From Cellulomonas_A sp047229345 (GTDB lineage: Bacteria > Actinomycetota > Actinomycetes > Actinomycetales > Cellulomonadaceae), in the NCBI RefSeq assembly GCF_047229345.1, contig NZ_JBFTER010000001.1, forward strand, positions 74,915 through 138,914: a DNA stretch of 64,000 nucleotides, written 5' to 3'. The notes under the pieces are model-generated. The model searched no databases and was not told the DNA's origin. It saw nothing but the letters and a program-made list of their open reading frames with translations. Positions 47,988 to 56,679 of the stretch are shown here, in pieces (positions within the stretch are counted from its first letter, which is position 1; every line of letters starts with the position of its first letter). The translations under genes and the position numbers were made by a program.

Positions 47988-48138
47988 CAAGAACATCCGG
48001 TGGAGGTCAAGAGTCGGCCGCGCGCACAGCGTGGCCCTCGCTCGGCCGCCATCGGTGGAGCGCACATCGGCGTGCGTGCTCGTCAATCACCGCAACTGTG
48101 TGCGCCGGCCCTTCGTCGGCGCGTGCCGAGGAGGGCAA

Positions 48139-49146
48139 GTGACCATCCGCGTCGGTATCAACGGCTTCGGCCGCATCGGACGTAACTTCTACCGGGCGAT
48201 TCTCGCGTCCGGGGCGGACATCGAGATCGTCGGTGTCAACGACCTCACGGACAACAAGACCCTGGCGCACCTGCTGAAGTACGACTCCGTCCTGGGACGT
48301 CTCCCGGTCGAGGTCACCTACGACGAGAAGTCGATCATCGTCGACGGCAAGGCCATCCGCGCGCTCGAGGAGCGCGACCCGGCGAACCTCCCCTGGGGCG
48401 AGCTCGGTGCGGACATCGTCATCGAGTCCACGGGCTTCTTCACGGACGCGACCAAGGCGAAGGCGCACATCGACGCCGGCGCCAAGAAGGTCATCATCTC
48501 GGCCCCGGCCAAGAACGAGGACGGCACGTTCGTCGTCGGTGTCAACCACACCGAGTACGACGCCGCGACGCAGCACATCATCTCGAACGCGTCGTGCACC
48601 ACGAACTGCCTCGCGCCGCTCGCGAAGGTCCTCGACGAGGCCTTCGGCATCGAGCGTGGTCTCATGACCACGATCCACGCGTACACGGGCGACCAGAACC
48701 TCCAGGACGGCCCCCACAAGGACCTGCGCCGTGCGCGCGCCGCCGCCCTGAACATCGTCCCGACGTCGACGGGTGCGGCCAAGGCCGTCGCCCTGGTGCT
48801 CCCGCAGCTCAAGGGCAAGCTCGACGGCTACGCGCTGCGCGTCCCGGTCCCGACCGGTTCCGCCACGGACCTCACGTTCACGGCCGGTCGCGAGACGACG
48901 GTCGACGAGGTCAACGCCGCGGTCAAGGCCGCTGCCGCGACGGACGCCCTCCAGGGCATCCTCGTCTACACCGAGGACGAGATCGTCTCGAGCGACATCG
49001 TCACGGACCCGGCCTCGAGCATCTTCGACGCCAAGCTGACGAAGGTCATCGGCGACCAGGTCAAGGTCGTCGCCTGGTACGACAACGAGTGGGGCTACTC
49101 GAACCGCCTCGTGGACCTCACGGTCTACGTGGGCGAGCGTCTCTGA
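48139..49146 (+). CDS. gap: Glyceraldehyde-3-phosphate dehydrogenase, type I
   Basis: A 335-residue enzyme. The NAD-binding start is VGINGFGRIGRNFYRA. The Asp following VGVN (GVNDLTDNKTLAHLLKYD) favours NAD over NADP. The catalytic Cys is in ISNASCTTNCLAPLAK near residue 155 and the active-site His in MTTIHAYTGDQN. The GTG at 48139 follows GAGGAGGGCA. First of the gap-pgk-tpiA series; a 16-bp hairpin separates it from pgk and may reduce read-through. Confidence 0.96.
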   Translation: MTIRVGINGFGRIGRNFYRAILASGADIEIVGVNDLTDNKTLAHLLKYDSVLGRLPVEVTYDEKSIIVDGKAIRALEERDPANLPWGELGADIVIESTGFFTDATKAKAHIDAGAKKVIISAPAKNEDGTFVVGVNHTEYDAATQHIISNASCTTNCLAPLAKVLDEAFGIERGLMTTIHAYTGDQNLQDGPHKDLRRARAAALNIVPTSTGAAKAVALVLPQLKGKLDGYALRVPVPTGSATDLTFTAGRETTVDEVNAAVKAAAATDALQGILVYTEDEIVSSDIVTDPASSIFDAKLTKVIGDQVKVVAWYDNEWGYSNRLVDLTVYVGERL

Positions 49147-49175
49147 CGCGTCGTCCCCCCACCAGCACGACAATG

Positions 49176-49223
49176 CGTCCGCGTGCGCCCCACGGCCCTC
49201 GGGTCGCGGGGCGCACGCGGACG
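49176..49223 (+). terminator. Hairpin between gap and pgk
   Basis: CGTCCGCGTGCGCCCC and GGGGCGCACGCGGACG pair perfectly over 16 bp around a 16-nt loop, followed by a short T-rich stretch. Confidence 0.75.
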
Positions 49224-49282
49224 TCGTCATGTCCCGGGCGGTCGGGCTCCGGTCCGGCTGCCCCGAGTCAGGAAGTAGGACC

Positions 49283-50482
49283 ATGAAGACCATCGAGGAC
49301 CTCGGGGACCTGCGCGGCAAGCGCGTCCTCGTCCGTTCCGACTTCAACGTGCCGCTCGACGGCACGACGATCACGGACGACGGCCGCGTGCGCGCGGCTT
49401 TCCCCACGCTGACGGCGCTGCTCGACGCGGGCGCCCGCGTGATCGTGACCGCGCACCTGGGCCGCCCGAAGGGCGCCCCCGAGGACAAGTACTCGCTCGC
49501 ACCCGTCGCCGCCCGCCTCGGCGAGCTGCTCGGCAAGCCGGTCACGCTCGCGAAGGACACCGTCGGCGAGTCGGCGCGCGAGACCGTCGCCGCGCTCGGT
49601 GACGGTGAGATCGCCCTGCTCGAGAACATCCGCTTCGACCCGCGCGAGACCTCGAAGGTCGACGCGGAGCGTGCGGAGCTCGCCGGCGAGCTGGCGTCCC
49701 TCGCGGACGCGTACGTCTCCGACGGCTTCGGCGTCGTGCACCGCAAGCAGGCGTCGGTCTACGACGTCGCGCAGCAGCTGCCCGCGGCGGTCGGCAAGCT
49801 CGTCCTCAAGGAGGTCGACTCCCTCCGCAAGGCGACCGAGGACCCGGAGCGCCCGTACGTGGTCGTGCTCGGCGGCTCGAAGGTCTCCGACAAGCTGGGC
49901 GTCATCGCGAACCTGCTGACCAAGGCGGACCGCCTGCTCATCGGCGGCGGCATGGTCTTCACGTTCCTCGCGGCGAAGGGCTTCTCGGTCGGCAAGTCGC
50001 TGCTCGAGGAGGACCAGATCGAGACGGTCAAGGGCTACCTGGCGCAGGCCGAGGAGCGCGGCGTCGAGATCGTCCTGCCGACGGACATCGTCGTCGCGGA
50101 CGCCTTCGCGGCGGACTCCCCGCACGACGTGGTCGCGGCCGACGCGATCCCCGACGAGCGCATCGGCCTCGACATCGGCCCGGCCTCCGCCGAGCTGTTC
50201 CGCAGCAAGCTCGTCGACGCCAAGACGGTCGTCTGGAACGGGCCCGCGGGTGTGTTCGAGTTCGAGGCGTTCTCGGGCGGCACGCGTGCGGTGGCGCAGG
50301 CCATCATCGACGCCGGCGCGAACGGCGCGTTCACGATCGTCGGTGGTGGCGACTCCGCCGCCGCCGTCCGGATCCTCGGTTTCGACGAGGCCGGCTTCGG
50401 TCACATCTCGACGGGTGGCGGCGCCAGCCTCGAGTTCCTCGAGGGCAAGACCCTCCCCGGCATCGCCGTCCTGGAGGGCTGA
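49283..50482 (+). CDS. pgk: Phosphoglycerate kinase
   Basis: A 399-residue enzyme. The N-terminal substrate site is KRVLVRSDFNVPLDG, the second conserved segment is TAHLGRPKGAPEDKYSL, and the C-terminal nucleotide site is FTIVGGGDSAAAVRILGF with WNGPAGVFEF. It makes ATP from 1,3-bisphosphoglycerate. The ATG follows AGGAAGTAGGACC. tpiA starts 4 bases after its stop codon, so the two are co-transcribed. Confidence 0.97.
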   Translation: MKTIEDLGDLRGKRVLVRSDFNVPLDGTTITDDGRVRAAFPTLTALLDAGARVIVTAHLGRPKGAPEDKYSLAPVAARLGELLGKPVTLAKDTVGESARETVAALGDGEIALLENIRFDPRETSKVDAERAELAGELASLADAYVSDGFGVVHRKQASVYDVAQQLPAAVGKLVLKEVDSLRKATEDPERPYVVVLGGSKVSDKLGVIANLLTKADRLLIGGGMVFTFLAAKGFSVGKSLLEEDQIETVKGYLAQAEERGVEIVLPTDIVVADAFAADSPHDVVAADAIPDERIGLDIGPASAELFRSKLVDAKTVVWNGPAGVFEFEAFSGGTRAVAQAIIDAGANGAFTIVGGGDSAAAVRILGFDEAGFGHISTGGGASLEFLEGKTLPGIAVLEG

Positions 50483-50486
50483 TCTC

Positions 50487-51281
50487 ATGGCAACGCGCAT
50501 CCCGCTCATCGCGGGCAACTGGAAGCTCAACCTCGACCACAACGAGGCGATCCACCTCGTGCAGAAGCTCGCGTGGTCGCTCAAGGACGCGAAGCACGAC
50601 TTCGCGGCTGCGGAGGTCGTCGTCCTGCCGTCGTTCACCGCGATCCGCTCCGTGCAGACGCTCGTGGACGCCGACAAGCTCGAGATCGGCTACGGGGCGC
50701 AGGACGTCTCGGCGCACGCGAGCGGCGCGTACACCGGCGAGGTCTCGGCTGCGCAGCTCGCCAAGCTCGGCGTCAGCTACGTCGCGGTCGGGCACTCCGA
50801 GCGCCGCGAGTACCACGCCGAGTCGGACGCGGTCGTCGCGGCCAAGGCCGTCGCGGCGTTCGGTGCGGGCATCGTCCCGATCGTCTGCGTCGGCGAGGGC
50901 CTCGACGTCCGCAAGGCGGGCGAGCAGGTGTCCTACACGCTCACGCAGCTCGAGGGCTCGCTCGCGGGCCTCACGCCCGAGCAGGTCGCCACGGTCGTCA
51001 TCGCCTACGAGCCCGTCTGGGCCATCGGCACCGGCGAGGTCGCGACGCCTGAGGACGCGCAGGAGGTCGCCGCGGCGATCCGTGCCCGCCTCGCGGAGCT
51101 GTACTCGGCCGAGATCGCCGACGCCGTCCGCGTGCTCTACGGCGGCTCCGTGAAGTCCTCCAACGTGGCGTCGATCCTCGACAAGGAGGACGTCGACGGC
51201 GCGCTCGTCGGCGGCGCGAGCCTCGATCCCGAGGAGTTCGCGAAGATCGCGCGCTTCCAGGCGCACAACGTCGGCCTCTAG
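50487..51281 (+). CDS. tpiA: Triosephosphate isomerase
   Basis: A 264-residue TIM barrel. It starts PLIAGNWKLNLDH with the catalytic Lys, has VAVGHSERREYH with the electrophilic His, and VVIAYEPVWAIGTGE with the catalytic Glu and the flexible loop. The phosphate-binding segment is VLYGGSVKSSN. It interconverts dihydroxyacetone phosphate and glyceraldehyde-3-phosphate. Tightly spaced after pgk and followed by a perfect 13-bp hairpin. Confidence 0.97.
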   Translation: MATRIPLIAGNWKLNLDHNEAIHLVQKLAWSLKDAKHDFAAAEVVVLPSFTAIRSVQTLVDADKLEIGYGAQDVSAHASGAYTGEVSAAQLAKLGVSYVAVGHSERREYHAESDAVVAAKAVAAFGAGIVPIVCVGEGLDVRKAGEQVSYTLTQLEGSLAGLTPEQVATVVIAYEPVWAIGTGEVATPEDAQEVAAAIRARLAELYSAEIADAVRVLYGGSVKSSNVASILDKEDVDGALVGGASLDPEEFAKIARFQAHNVGL

Positions 51282-51297
51282 GCCCTCGTACCACCGC

Positions 51298-51332
51298 GGA
51301 CGGGTGCGCGCTCGACGAACGCGCACCCGTCC
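51298..51332 (+). terminator. Terminator after tpiA
   Basis: GGACGGGTGCGCG pairs perfectly with CGCGCACCCGTCC around a 9-nt loop, 16 bases after the stop codon. Confidence 0.8.
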
Positions 51333-51443
51333 CGTGGCGATGTTGGCCTTCCGGTGCCGGCGTCGCCTACCCTGTACCGCGGTCACCTGTACCGCACCCA
51401 CCTTCGGGTGACGTCCCAGAACGAGTGAGGAACCGACGCCGAC

Positions 51444-51686
51444 GTGGACGCCTTGCGCATCACCTTCCAGATCCTGCTGGTGCTGACCAGCGTCCTGCTG
51501 ATCCCGCTGGTCCTGCTGCACAAGGGCAAGGGCGGCGGTCTGTCGGACATGTTCGGCGGTGGCATCACCAGCAGCGCAGGCAGCTCCGGGGTCGCCGAGC
51601 GCAACCTCAACCGGATCACCGTCACCGTCGCGATCCTGTGGGCGATCGTCATCGTGCTGCTGGGCCTGATCCAGCGCGTGAGCTAG
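51444..51686 (+). CDS. secG: Preprotein translocase subunit SecG
   Basis: An 80-residue protein with two membrane helices (about residues 5-25 and 58-76). They are joined by a cytoplasmic Gly/Ser-rich loop, KGKGGGLSDMFGGGITSSAGSSG, characteristic of SecG. It assists the SecYE channel. The GTG follows GAGGAACCGACGCC. The position between tpiA and rbpA is standard in actinobacteria. Confidence 0.94.
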   Translation: MDALRITFQILLVLTSVLLIPLVLLHKGKGGGLSDMFGGGITSSAGSSGVAERNLNRITVTVAILWAIVIVLLGLIQRVS

Positions 51687-51695
51687 GGGGCCGTC

Positions 51696-52043
51696 GTGGC
51701 GAGTGGTAGCGCGATCAGGGGTTCGCGTGTCGGTGCGGGCCCGATGGGCGAGGCCGAGCGGGGGGACAGCGCGCCGCGCGTGTGGATCTCCTACTGGTGC
51801 GCCAACGGGCACGAGACCCGGCCGAGCTTCGCCGAGGAGGCAGCTGCCGAGGCGCCCGTGACGTGGGACTGCCCGCGCTGCGGCTTCCCGGCCGGGCAGG
51901 ACGAGGCGAACCCGCCGTCGCCCTCGAAGAACGAGCCGTACAAGACGCACCTCGCCTACGTGAAGGAGCGGCGTTCGGACGAGGACGGCGAGGCGATCCT
52001 CGACGAGGCGCTGGCCGCGCTCCGCGCCCGTCGCGGAGGCTGA
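51696..52043 (+). CDS. rbpA: RNA polymerase-binding protein RbpA
   Basis: A 115-residue protein. The zinc-ribbon-like core domain is ISYWCANGHETRPSFA...WDCPRCGFPAGQDE. A basic linker, NEPYKTHLAYVKERRSDED, precedes the C-terminal sigma-interaction helix DGEAILDEALAALRARR. RbpA stabilises the open complex of the principal sigma factor and is restricted to actinobacteria. GTG start 9 bases after the secG stop codon. A 19-bp terminator follows. Confidence 0.95.
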   Translation: MASGSAIRGSRVGAGPMGEAERGDSAPRVWISYWCANGHETRPSFAEEAAAEAPVTWDCPRCGFPAGQDEANPPSPSKNEPYKTHLAYVKERRSDEDGEAILDEALAALRARRGG

Positions 52044-52066
52044 CGCGAGCGGCGCACCTGCTGGCA

Positions 52067-52108
52067 GCGCGAAGGGCGCCTGACCGTGAGGTCAGGCGCA
52101 CTTCGCGC
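52067..52108 (+). terminator. Terminator after rbpA
   Basis: GCGCGAAG-GCGCCTGACC pairs with GGTCAGGCGC-CTTCGCGC around GTGA, a 19-bp stem with one internal mismatch. Confidence 0.8.
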
Positions 52109-52158
52109 GTCTGCGTCCGCTGCCGCTCCGGGCCGGAGCCCGGGTCTGATCCGCGCCA

Positions 52159-52250
52159 GGCCGGGAGGCCCGCGGAGAGCCTCGGCCGGGAGGCCCGCGG
52201 AGGGCCTCAGCCGGGATGCCCGGGGCGGATCCGCCTCAGGCCGGGATGCC
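52159..52250. repeat. Degenerate 25-bp tandem repeats next to the pgl stop codon
   Basis: GGCCGGGAGGCCCGCGGAG plus AGCCTC (52159-52183) recurs with one change at 52184-52208. Decaying copies follow (AGCCGGGATGCC at 52209, AGGCCGGGATGCC at 52238). The last one overlaps the end of the convergent pgl gene. Confidence 0.75.
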
Positions 52251-53042
52251 TGCAGCGGCCGCGGCGTCCACGAGCCAGAGCGTCCGCTCGCGCCCGTACG
52301 CCCCCGCGGCCGGCGTGGCGACGACCTCGGCGCCTGAGAGCGCCGCGCCGAGCTGCTCGGCCTTCTCGGCGCCCGCGACGACGAACCACACCTGGTGCGC
52401 GGCGTTGATCGCCTCGAAGGTCAGCGACACACGCTCGGGAGGCGGCTTCGGCGAGCCGTGCACACCGACCGTCGGCGTCCCCGTGACGGTCAGGGCGTCG
52501 TGCCCCGGGAACAGCGACGCGACGTGCCCGTCGGGCCCCATGCCGAGCAGCAGCACGTCGAGCTCCGGTGCGGCTGCGCCGTCGGCAGCGAACCGCGCGA
52601 GCTCCGCGGCATACGCCTCCGCGGACTGCTCCGGGGTGTCGACCCCGTCGCCGAGCGGGGGCATCGCGTGCACGTTCCCCGCCGGGAGCACGTCCGCGAG
52701 GCCGTCGAGCAGCGCCTCGCGGGCCTGGGTCTCGTTGCGGTCCGGGTCGCCCGACGGCAGGAACCGCTCGTCGCCCCACCACACGTGCACCCCGGACCAG
52801 TCGACGACGTCGCGGATCGGGCTGCGGGCGACGGCTCGGAGGAGCTCGATGCCGACGGTCCCGCCGGTCAGGCCGACGTGCACGGGGGAGTGCAGCGACT
52901 GCACGTCGAGCAGCCGGGTGAGCAGCCGCGCCGCGGCTGCCTCCGCGAGCGTGCCGGCGTCCGGGTGGACGACGACGCGGCGGCGGTGGTGCGGCTGCCG
53001 CTCGGGGGCCGCGACGGGCGGCTCGGGGGGCGGCGTGCTCAT
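52236..53042 (-). CDS. pgl: 6-phosphogluconolactonase
   Basis: A 268-residue protein of the SugarP_isomerase/DevB type. VHVGLTGGTVGIELL is the phosphate-binding start, WWGDERFLPSGDPDRNETQAREALL the central signature and LLGMGPDGHVASLFPGHDAL the catalytic segment. It opens 6-phosphogluconolactone made by Zwf. The ATG overlaps the opcA stop codon (ATGA), completing the tkt-tal-zwf-opcA-pgl operon. Terminal codons lie in a decayed 25-bp repeat. Confidence 0.95.
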   Translation of the reverse strand: MSTPPPEPPVAAPERQPHHRRRVVVHPDAGTLAEAAAARLLTRLLDVQSLHSPVHVGLTGGTVGIELLRAVARSPIRDVVDWSGVHVWWGDERFLPSGDPDRNETQAREALLDGLADVLPAGNVHAMPPLGDGVDTPEQSAEAYAAELARFAADGAAAPELDVLLLGMGPDGHVASLFPGHDALTVTGTPTVGVHGSPKPPPERVSLTFEAINAAHQVWFVVAGAEKAEQLGAALSGAEVVATPAAGAYGRERTLWLVDAAAAAGIPA

Positions 53043-53956
53043 GAGCTCAACCTCGCGAGGCCCTTCTGCAGCACCTCGCCGTAGACCTCGTCGGCGTCGA
53101 GCCGGCGCAGCTCCTCGGCCAGGCACTCCCGCAGCTGCCGGATGGGCAGGGCGATGCGGTGCTCGGGCTGGTCGGGCTGGATGAGCGCCGCGGTCTTGCC
53201 GTCCGGGCGGTCCAGGACGATCGGGCCGGACGCGCGCTCGAGCCGGACCGTCGTGATCGCGGGGGCGTCGGCGAGGCGCTCGACGTCCACCGGGCAGCGC
53301 AGCGACTGCGCGAGCCACGCCGCGATGAGGTCGACCGACGGGTGCGTGCTCTCGCCCGAGACGACGACCCGCTGGACCTGCTCGTACGGCGGCTGGTCGA
53401 GCGTCGCCGCGATGAGCCCGCGCCACAGCGTCGCGCGCGTCCAGGCCAGGTCCGTGTCGCCCTCGGCGTAGACCTGCGCGAGCCGGCGCAGGACCTCGCC
53501 CGGCTTCGCGCACTGCGTCGAGTCGGTGATCCGGCGCTGGGCCATGCGGCCGAGCGGGTGCTGCGCCGGGTCCTCGGGGATCTCGTAGGGCCACCACACC
53601 ACGATGGGCGCGTCGGGCAGCAGGAGCGGCATGACGAGCGTGTCGAGGTGCTGGGCGAGCGGCCCGACGGGACGCAGGACGATGACCTCGCTCGCCCCGG
53701 CGTCGCCGCCGAGCCGGATCTGCGCGTCGAGGCGGGACTCGCCCGCGGTGGTGTCCTCCGCGATGACGATGACGCGGCAGGGGTGCTCGCGGCTCGCGTC
53801 GTTCGCGGCCTCGATCGCCTCCTCGGCGTCGTGCCCGTCGACGTCGATGATGAGCGTGAGCACGCGACCGAGCGCGACCGCGCCGCCCTCGTCGCGCGCC
53901 TTGACGAGCCGGCGGTTGATCGCCCGCGTGCTCGTGCCGGGCAGGTCGATGATCAC
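53039..53956 (-). CDS. opcA: Glucose-6-phosphate dehydrogenase assembly protein OpcA
   Basis: A 305-residue OpcA-family protein. It opens MIIDLPGTSTRAINRRLVKARDEGGAVALGRVLTLII and contains VVVWWP-type region PIVVWWPYEIPEDPAQHPLG and the conserved RITDSTQCAKPGEVL. OpcA promotes assembly or activity of Zwf in cyanobacteria and actinobacteria. The GTG overlaps the zwf stop codon and the stop overlaps the pgl start, so all three are translationally coupled. Confidence 0.94.
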   Translation of the reverse strand: MIIDLPGTSTRAINRRLVKARDEGGAVALGRVLTLIIDVDGHDAEEAIEAANDASREHPCRVIVIAEDTTAGESRLDAQIRLGGDAGASEVIVLRPVGPLAQHLDTLVMPLLLPDAPIVVWWPYEIPEDPAQHPLGRMAQRRITDSTQCAKPGEVLRRLAQVYAEGDTDLAWTRATLWRGLIAATLDQPPYEQVQRVVVSGESTHPSVDLIAAWLAQSLRCPVDVERLADAPAITTVRLERASGPIVLDRPDGKTAALIQPDQPEHRIALPIRQLRECLAEELRRLDADEVYGEVLQKGLARLSS

Positions 53957-55494
53957 GGGAGCCTCCAGGCACGGCCGTCGCGGGCCATCATCTCGTCAGC
54001 GGAGTCGGGACCCCACGTGCCCGAGCGGTACGGGTCGGGCTTGCCCTTGGACGCCCAGTACGAGGTGATCGGGTCGAGGATCTTCCAGGACAGCTCGACC
54101 TCCTCGTGCCGCGGGAACAGCGGCGGGTCGCCCAGCAGGACGTCGAGGATGAGCCGCTCGTAGGCCTCGGGGGAGGACTCCGTGAACGCGTGCCCGTACC
54201 CGAAGTCCATCGTGACGTCGCGCACGGCCATCGCGGTGCCGGGGACCTTCGCGCCGAACCGCAGGGTCACGCCCTCGTCGGGCTGGACCCGGATGACGAG
54301 CGCGTTCTGGCCGAGCTCCTCGGTCGCGGTCGTCTCGAACGGCAGGTGCGGGGCGCGCTTGAACACGACGGCGATCTCGGTGACACGGCGCCCGAGGCGC
54401 TTGCCGGTGCGCAGGTAGAACGGGACGCCCGCCCAGCGGCGGGTGTCGATGTCGAGGCGGATGGCCGCGAACGTCTCCGTCGTCGAGGTGCTCGAGAAGC
54501 CTTCCTCCTCGAGGTACCCGACGACCTCCTCGGCGCCCTGCCACCCCGCCACGTACTGGCCGCGCGACGTGTGCCGCCCGAGGTCGCGGGGGAGCCGCAC
54601 CGCCGAGAGGACCTTCTCCTTCTCGGCGCGGAGGTCGTCGGCGTCGAAGGACACCGGCTCCTCCATCGCGGTGAGCGCGAGGAGCTGCAGGAGGTGGTTC
54701 TGGATGACGTCGCGCGCGGCGCCGATCCCGTCGTAGTACCCGGCGCGCCCGCCGATGCCGATGTCCTCGGCCATCGTGATCTGGACGTGGTCGACGTAGT
54801 GCGAGTTCCAGATGGGCTCGAAGAGCTGGTTCGCGAACCGCAGCGCCAGGAGGTTCTGGACGGTCTCCTTGCCGAGGTAGTGGTCGATCCGGAAGACGTC
54901 GTCCGGGCGGAAGACCTCGGAGACGACGTCGTTGAGCTCGCGCGCGCTCTGCAGGTCGTGGCCGAACGGCTTCTCGATGACGACGCGGCGCCACGCACCC
55001 TCGCGGGGCTGCGAGAGCCCCGAGCGCGCGAGCTGCTGGCAGACGACCGGGAAGGAGCTGGGCGGCACCGACAGGTAGAACGCGTGGTTCCCGCCCGTCC
55101 CGCGCTTGGCGTCGAGGTCCTCGACGGTCTCCCGCAGCCGGTCGAACGCCGCGTCGTCGTCGAACGTGCCCTGGACGAACCGGATGCCCTCGGCGAGCTG
55201 GCGCCAGGTGGCCTCGCGGAACGGCGTGCGCGCGTGCTCCTTGACGGAGTCGTGCACGATCTGCGCGAAGTCCTGGTCCTCCCAGTCGCGCCGGGCGAAG
55301 CCGGTGAGCGCGAAGCCCGGGGGCAGCAGTCCCCGGTTGGTGAGGTCGTAGACCGCCGGCATGAGCTTCTTGCGGGCGAGGTCACCCGTGACGCCGAAGA
55401 TCACGAGGCCGCAGGGCCCCGCGATCCTCGGCAGCCGACGGTCGCGCGGGTCGCGCAGCGGGTTGTTCGCCGCCGAGACCTTCGAGGGGCTCAC
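53953..55494 (-). CDS. zwf: Glucose-6-phosphate 1-dehydrogenase
   Basis: A 513-residue enzyme. The NADP-binding start is LVIFGVTGDLARKKLMPAVYDL. The substrate signature RIDHYLGKE contains the catalytic His. A conserved KPFGHDLQSARELN segment follows the Rossmann part. It makes NADPH and 6-phosphogluconolactone at the entry of the oxidative pentose phosphate pathway. The GTG at 55494 overlaps the tal stop codon (GTGA). Confidence 0.96.
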   Translation of the reverse strand: MSPSKVSAANNPLRDPRDRRLPRIAGPCGLVIFGVTGDLARKKLMPAVYDLTNRGLLPPGFALTGFARRDWEDQDFAQIVHDSVKEHARTPFREATWRQLAEGIRFVQGTFDDDAAFDRLRETVEDLDAKRGTGGNHAFYLSVPPSSFPVVCQQLARSGLSQPREGAWRRVVIEKPFGHDLQSARELNDVVSEVFRPDDVFRIDHYLGKETVQNLLALRFANQLFEPIWNSHYVDHVQITMAEDIGIGGRAGYYDGIGAARDVIQNHLLQLLALTAMEEPVSFDADDLRAEKEKVLSAVRLPRDLGRHTSRGQYVAGWQGAEEVVGYLEEEGFSSTSTTETFAAIRLDIDTRRWAGVPFYLRTGKRLGRRVTEIAVVFKRAPHLPFETTATEELGQNALVIRVQPDEGVTLRFGAKVPGTAMAVRDVTMDFGYGHAFTESSPEAYERLILDVLLGDPPLFPRHEEVELSWKILDPITSYWASKGKPDPYRSGTWGPDSADEMMARDGRAWRLP

Positions 55495-56612
55495 CGGCTC
55501 ACCCGCGCGAGGCCCTCGGTGACCGTCGCGAGCAGCTCCTGCCAGCTGGCCTCGAACTTCGTGACGCCCTCGGACTCGAGCGTCTCGGTGACCTCGTCGA
55601 TCTCGATGCCGAGCGTCGCGAGGCCGTCGATCACCGACTGCGCCTCGGCCTGCGTGCCGGTCACGGTGTCGCCCGTGATGTCGCCGTGGTCGGCGACCGC
55701 CTGGAGCGTGGCCTCCGGCATCGTGTTGACGACGCCGGCGACGACGAGCTCGTCGACGTAGCGCGTGTCGGGGTACGCCTTGTCCTTGACGCCCGTCGAC
55801 GCCCACAGCGGGCGCTGCGGACGCGCACCGGCCGCGGCGAGCTGCCGCCAGCGCTCCGAGGCGACGACCTCCTCGTACACCCCGTACGCGAGCCGTGCGT
55901 TGGCGATCGCGGCCTTCCCGCGCAGCGCGGCGGCCTCGGGCGTCCCGATCTCGTCGAGCCGCGGGTCGATCGCCGCGTCGACGCGCGAGACGAAGAACGA
56001 GGCCACCGAGGCGATCGGCGCGAGGTCGTGGCCGTTGGCCTTGGCCTTCTCGAGGCCCTCGAGGAACGCGTCGAGCACCGCGCTGTAGCGCTCGAGCGAG
56101 AAGATCAGCGTCACGTTGACGCTGATCCCCTCGCCGAGCACCGCGGCGATCGCCGGCAGGCCCTCGCGTGTCGCCGGGATCTTGATGAACACGTTGGGCC
56201 GGTCGACCGTGGCCCACAGGGCCTTGGCCGACGCGATCGTGCCCTCGGTGTCCTTGGCCAGGCGGGGGTCCACCTCGATCGACACGCGACCGTCGACACC
56301 GCCCGTGCTGTCGTGCAGCGGGCGCAGCACGTCGGCCGCCTCCCGCACGTCGTCGGTCGTGATCGTGAAGACGGCCGTGTCGACGTCGGCGCCCTGGCCG
56401 GCGAGCTCGCGCAGCTGCTCGTCGTAGGCGTCGCCCTTCGCGAGCGCGCTCGCGAAGATCGTCGGGTTCGTCGTCACGCCGACGACGCCGCGCGTCTCGA
56501 CGAGGTCGGCGAGGTTCCCCGTGCGGAGTCGCTCGCGCGAGAGGTCGTCGAGCCAGATCGCGACCCCGGCCGCGGTGAGGCGGTCGAGGGCGCTGCTGCC
56601 GGACGGTGCCAT
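55491..56612 (-). CDS. tal: Transaldolase
   Basis: A 373-residue TalB barrel of the actinobacterial type. GVVGVTTNPTIFASALAKGDAYDEQL is the N-terminal signature, FIKIPATREGLPAI holds the Schiff-base Lys, and WASTGVKDKAYPDTRYVDELV is the C-terminal signature. It transfers dihydroxyacetone between sugar phosphates. The ATG follows AAGGGGAACCACC. It starts 67 bases after the tkt stop codon. Confidence 0.95.
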   Translation of the reverse strand: MAPSGSSALDRLTAAGVAIWLDDLSRERLRTGNLADLVETRGVVGVTTNPTIFASALAKGDAYDEQLRELAGQGADVDTAVFTITTDDVREAADVLRPLHDSTGGVDGRVSIEVDPRLAKDTEGTIASAKALWATVDRPNVFIKIPATREGLPAIAAVLGEGISVNVTLIFSLERYSAVLDAFLEGLEKAKANGHDLAPIASVASFFVSRVDAAIDPRLDEIGTPEAAALRGKAAIANARLAYGVYEEVVASERWRQLAAAGARPQRPLWASTGVKDKAYPDTRYVDELVVAGVVNTMPEATLQAVADHGDITGDTVTGTQAEAQSVIDGLATLGIEIDEVTETLESEGVTKFEASWQELLATVTEGLARVSR

Positions 56613-56679
56613 GGTGGTTCCCCTTCCCTGCTGTTGCCGGCGCCCGGTGGTGCGGGAGCCGTGATGTCGGAGACCGAGG

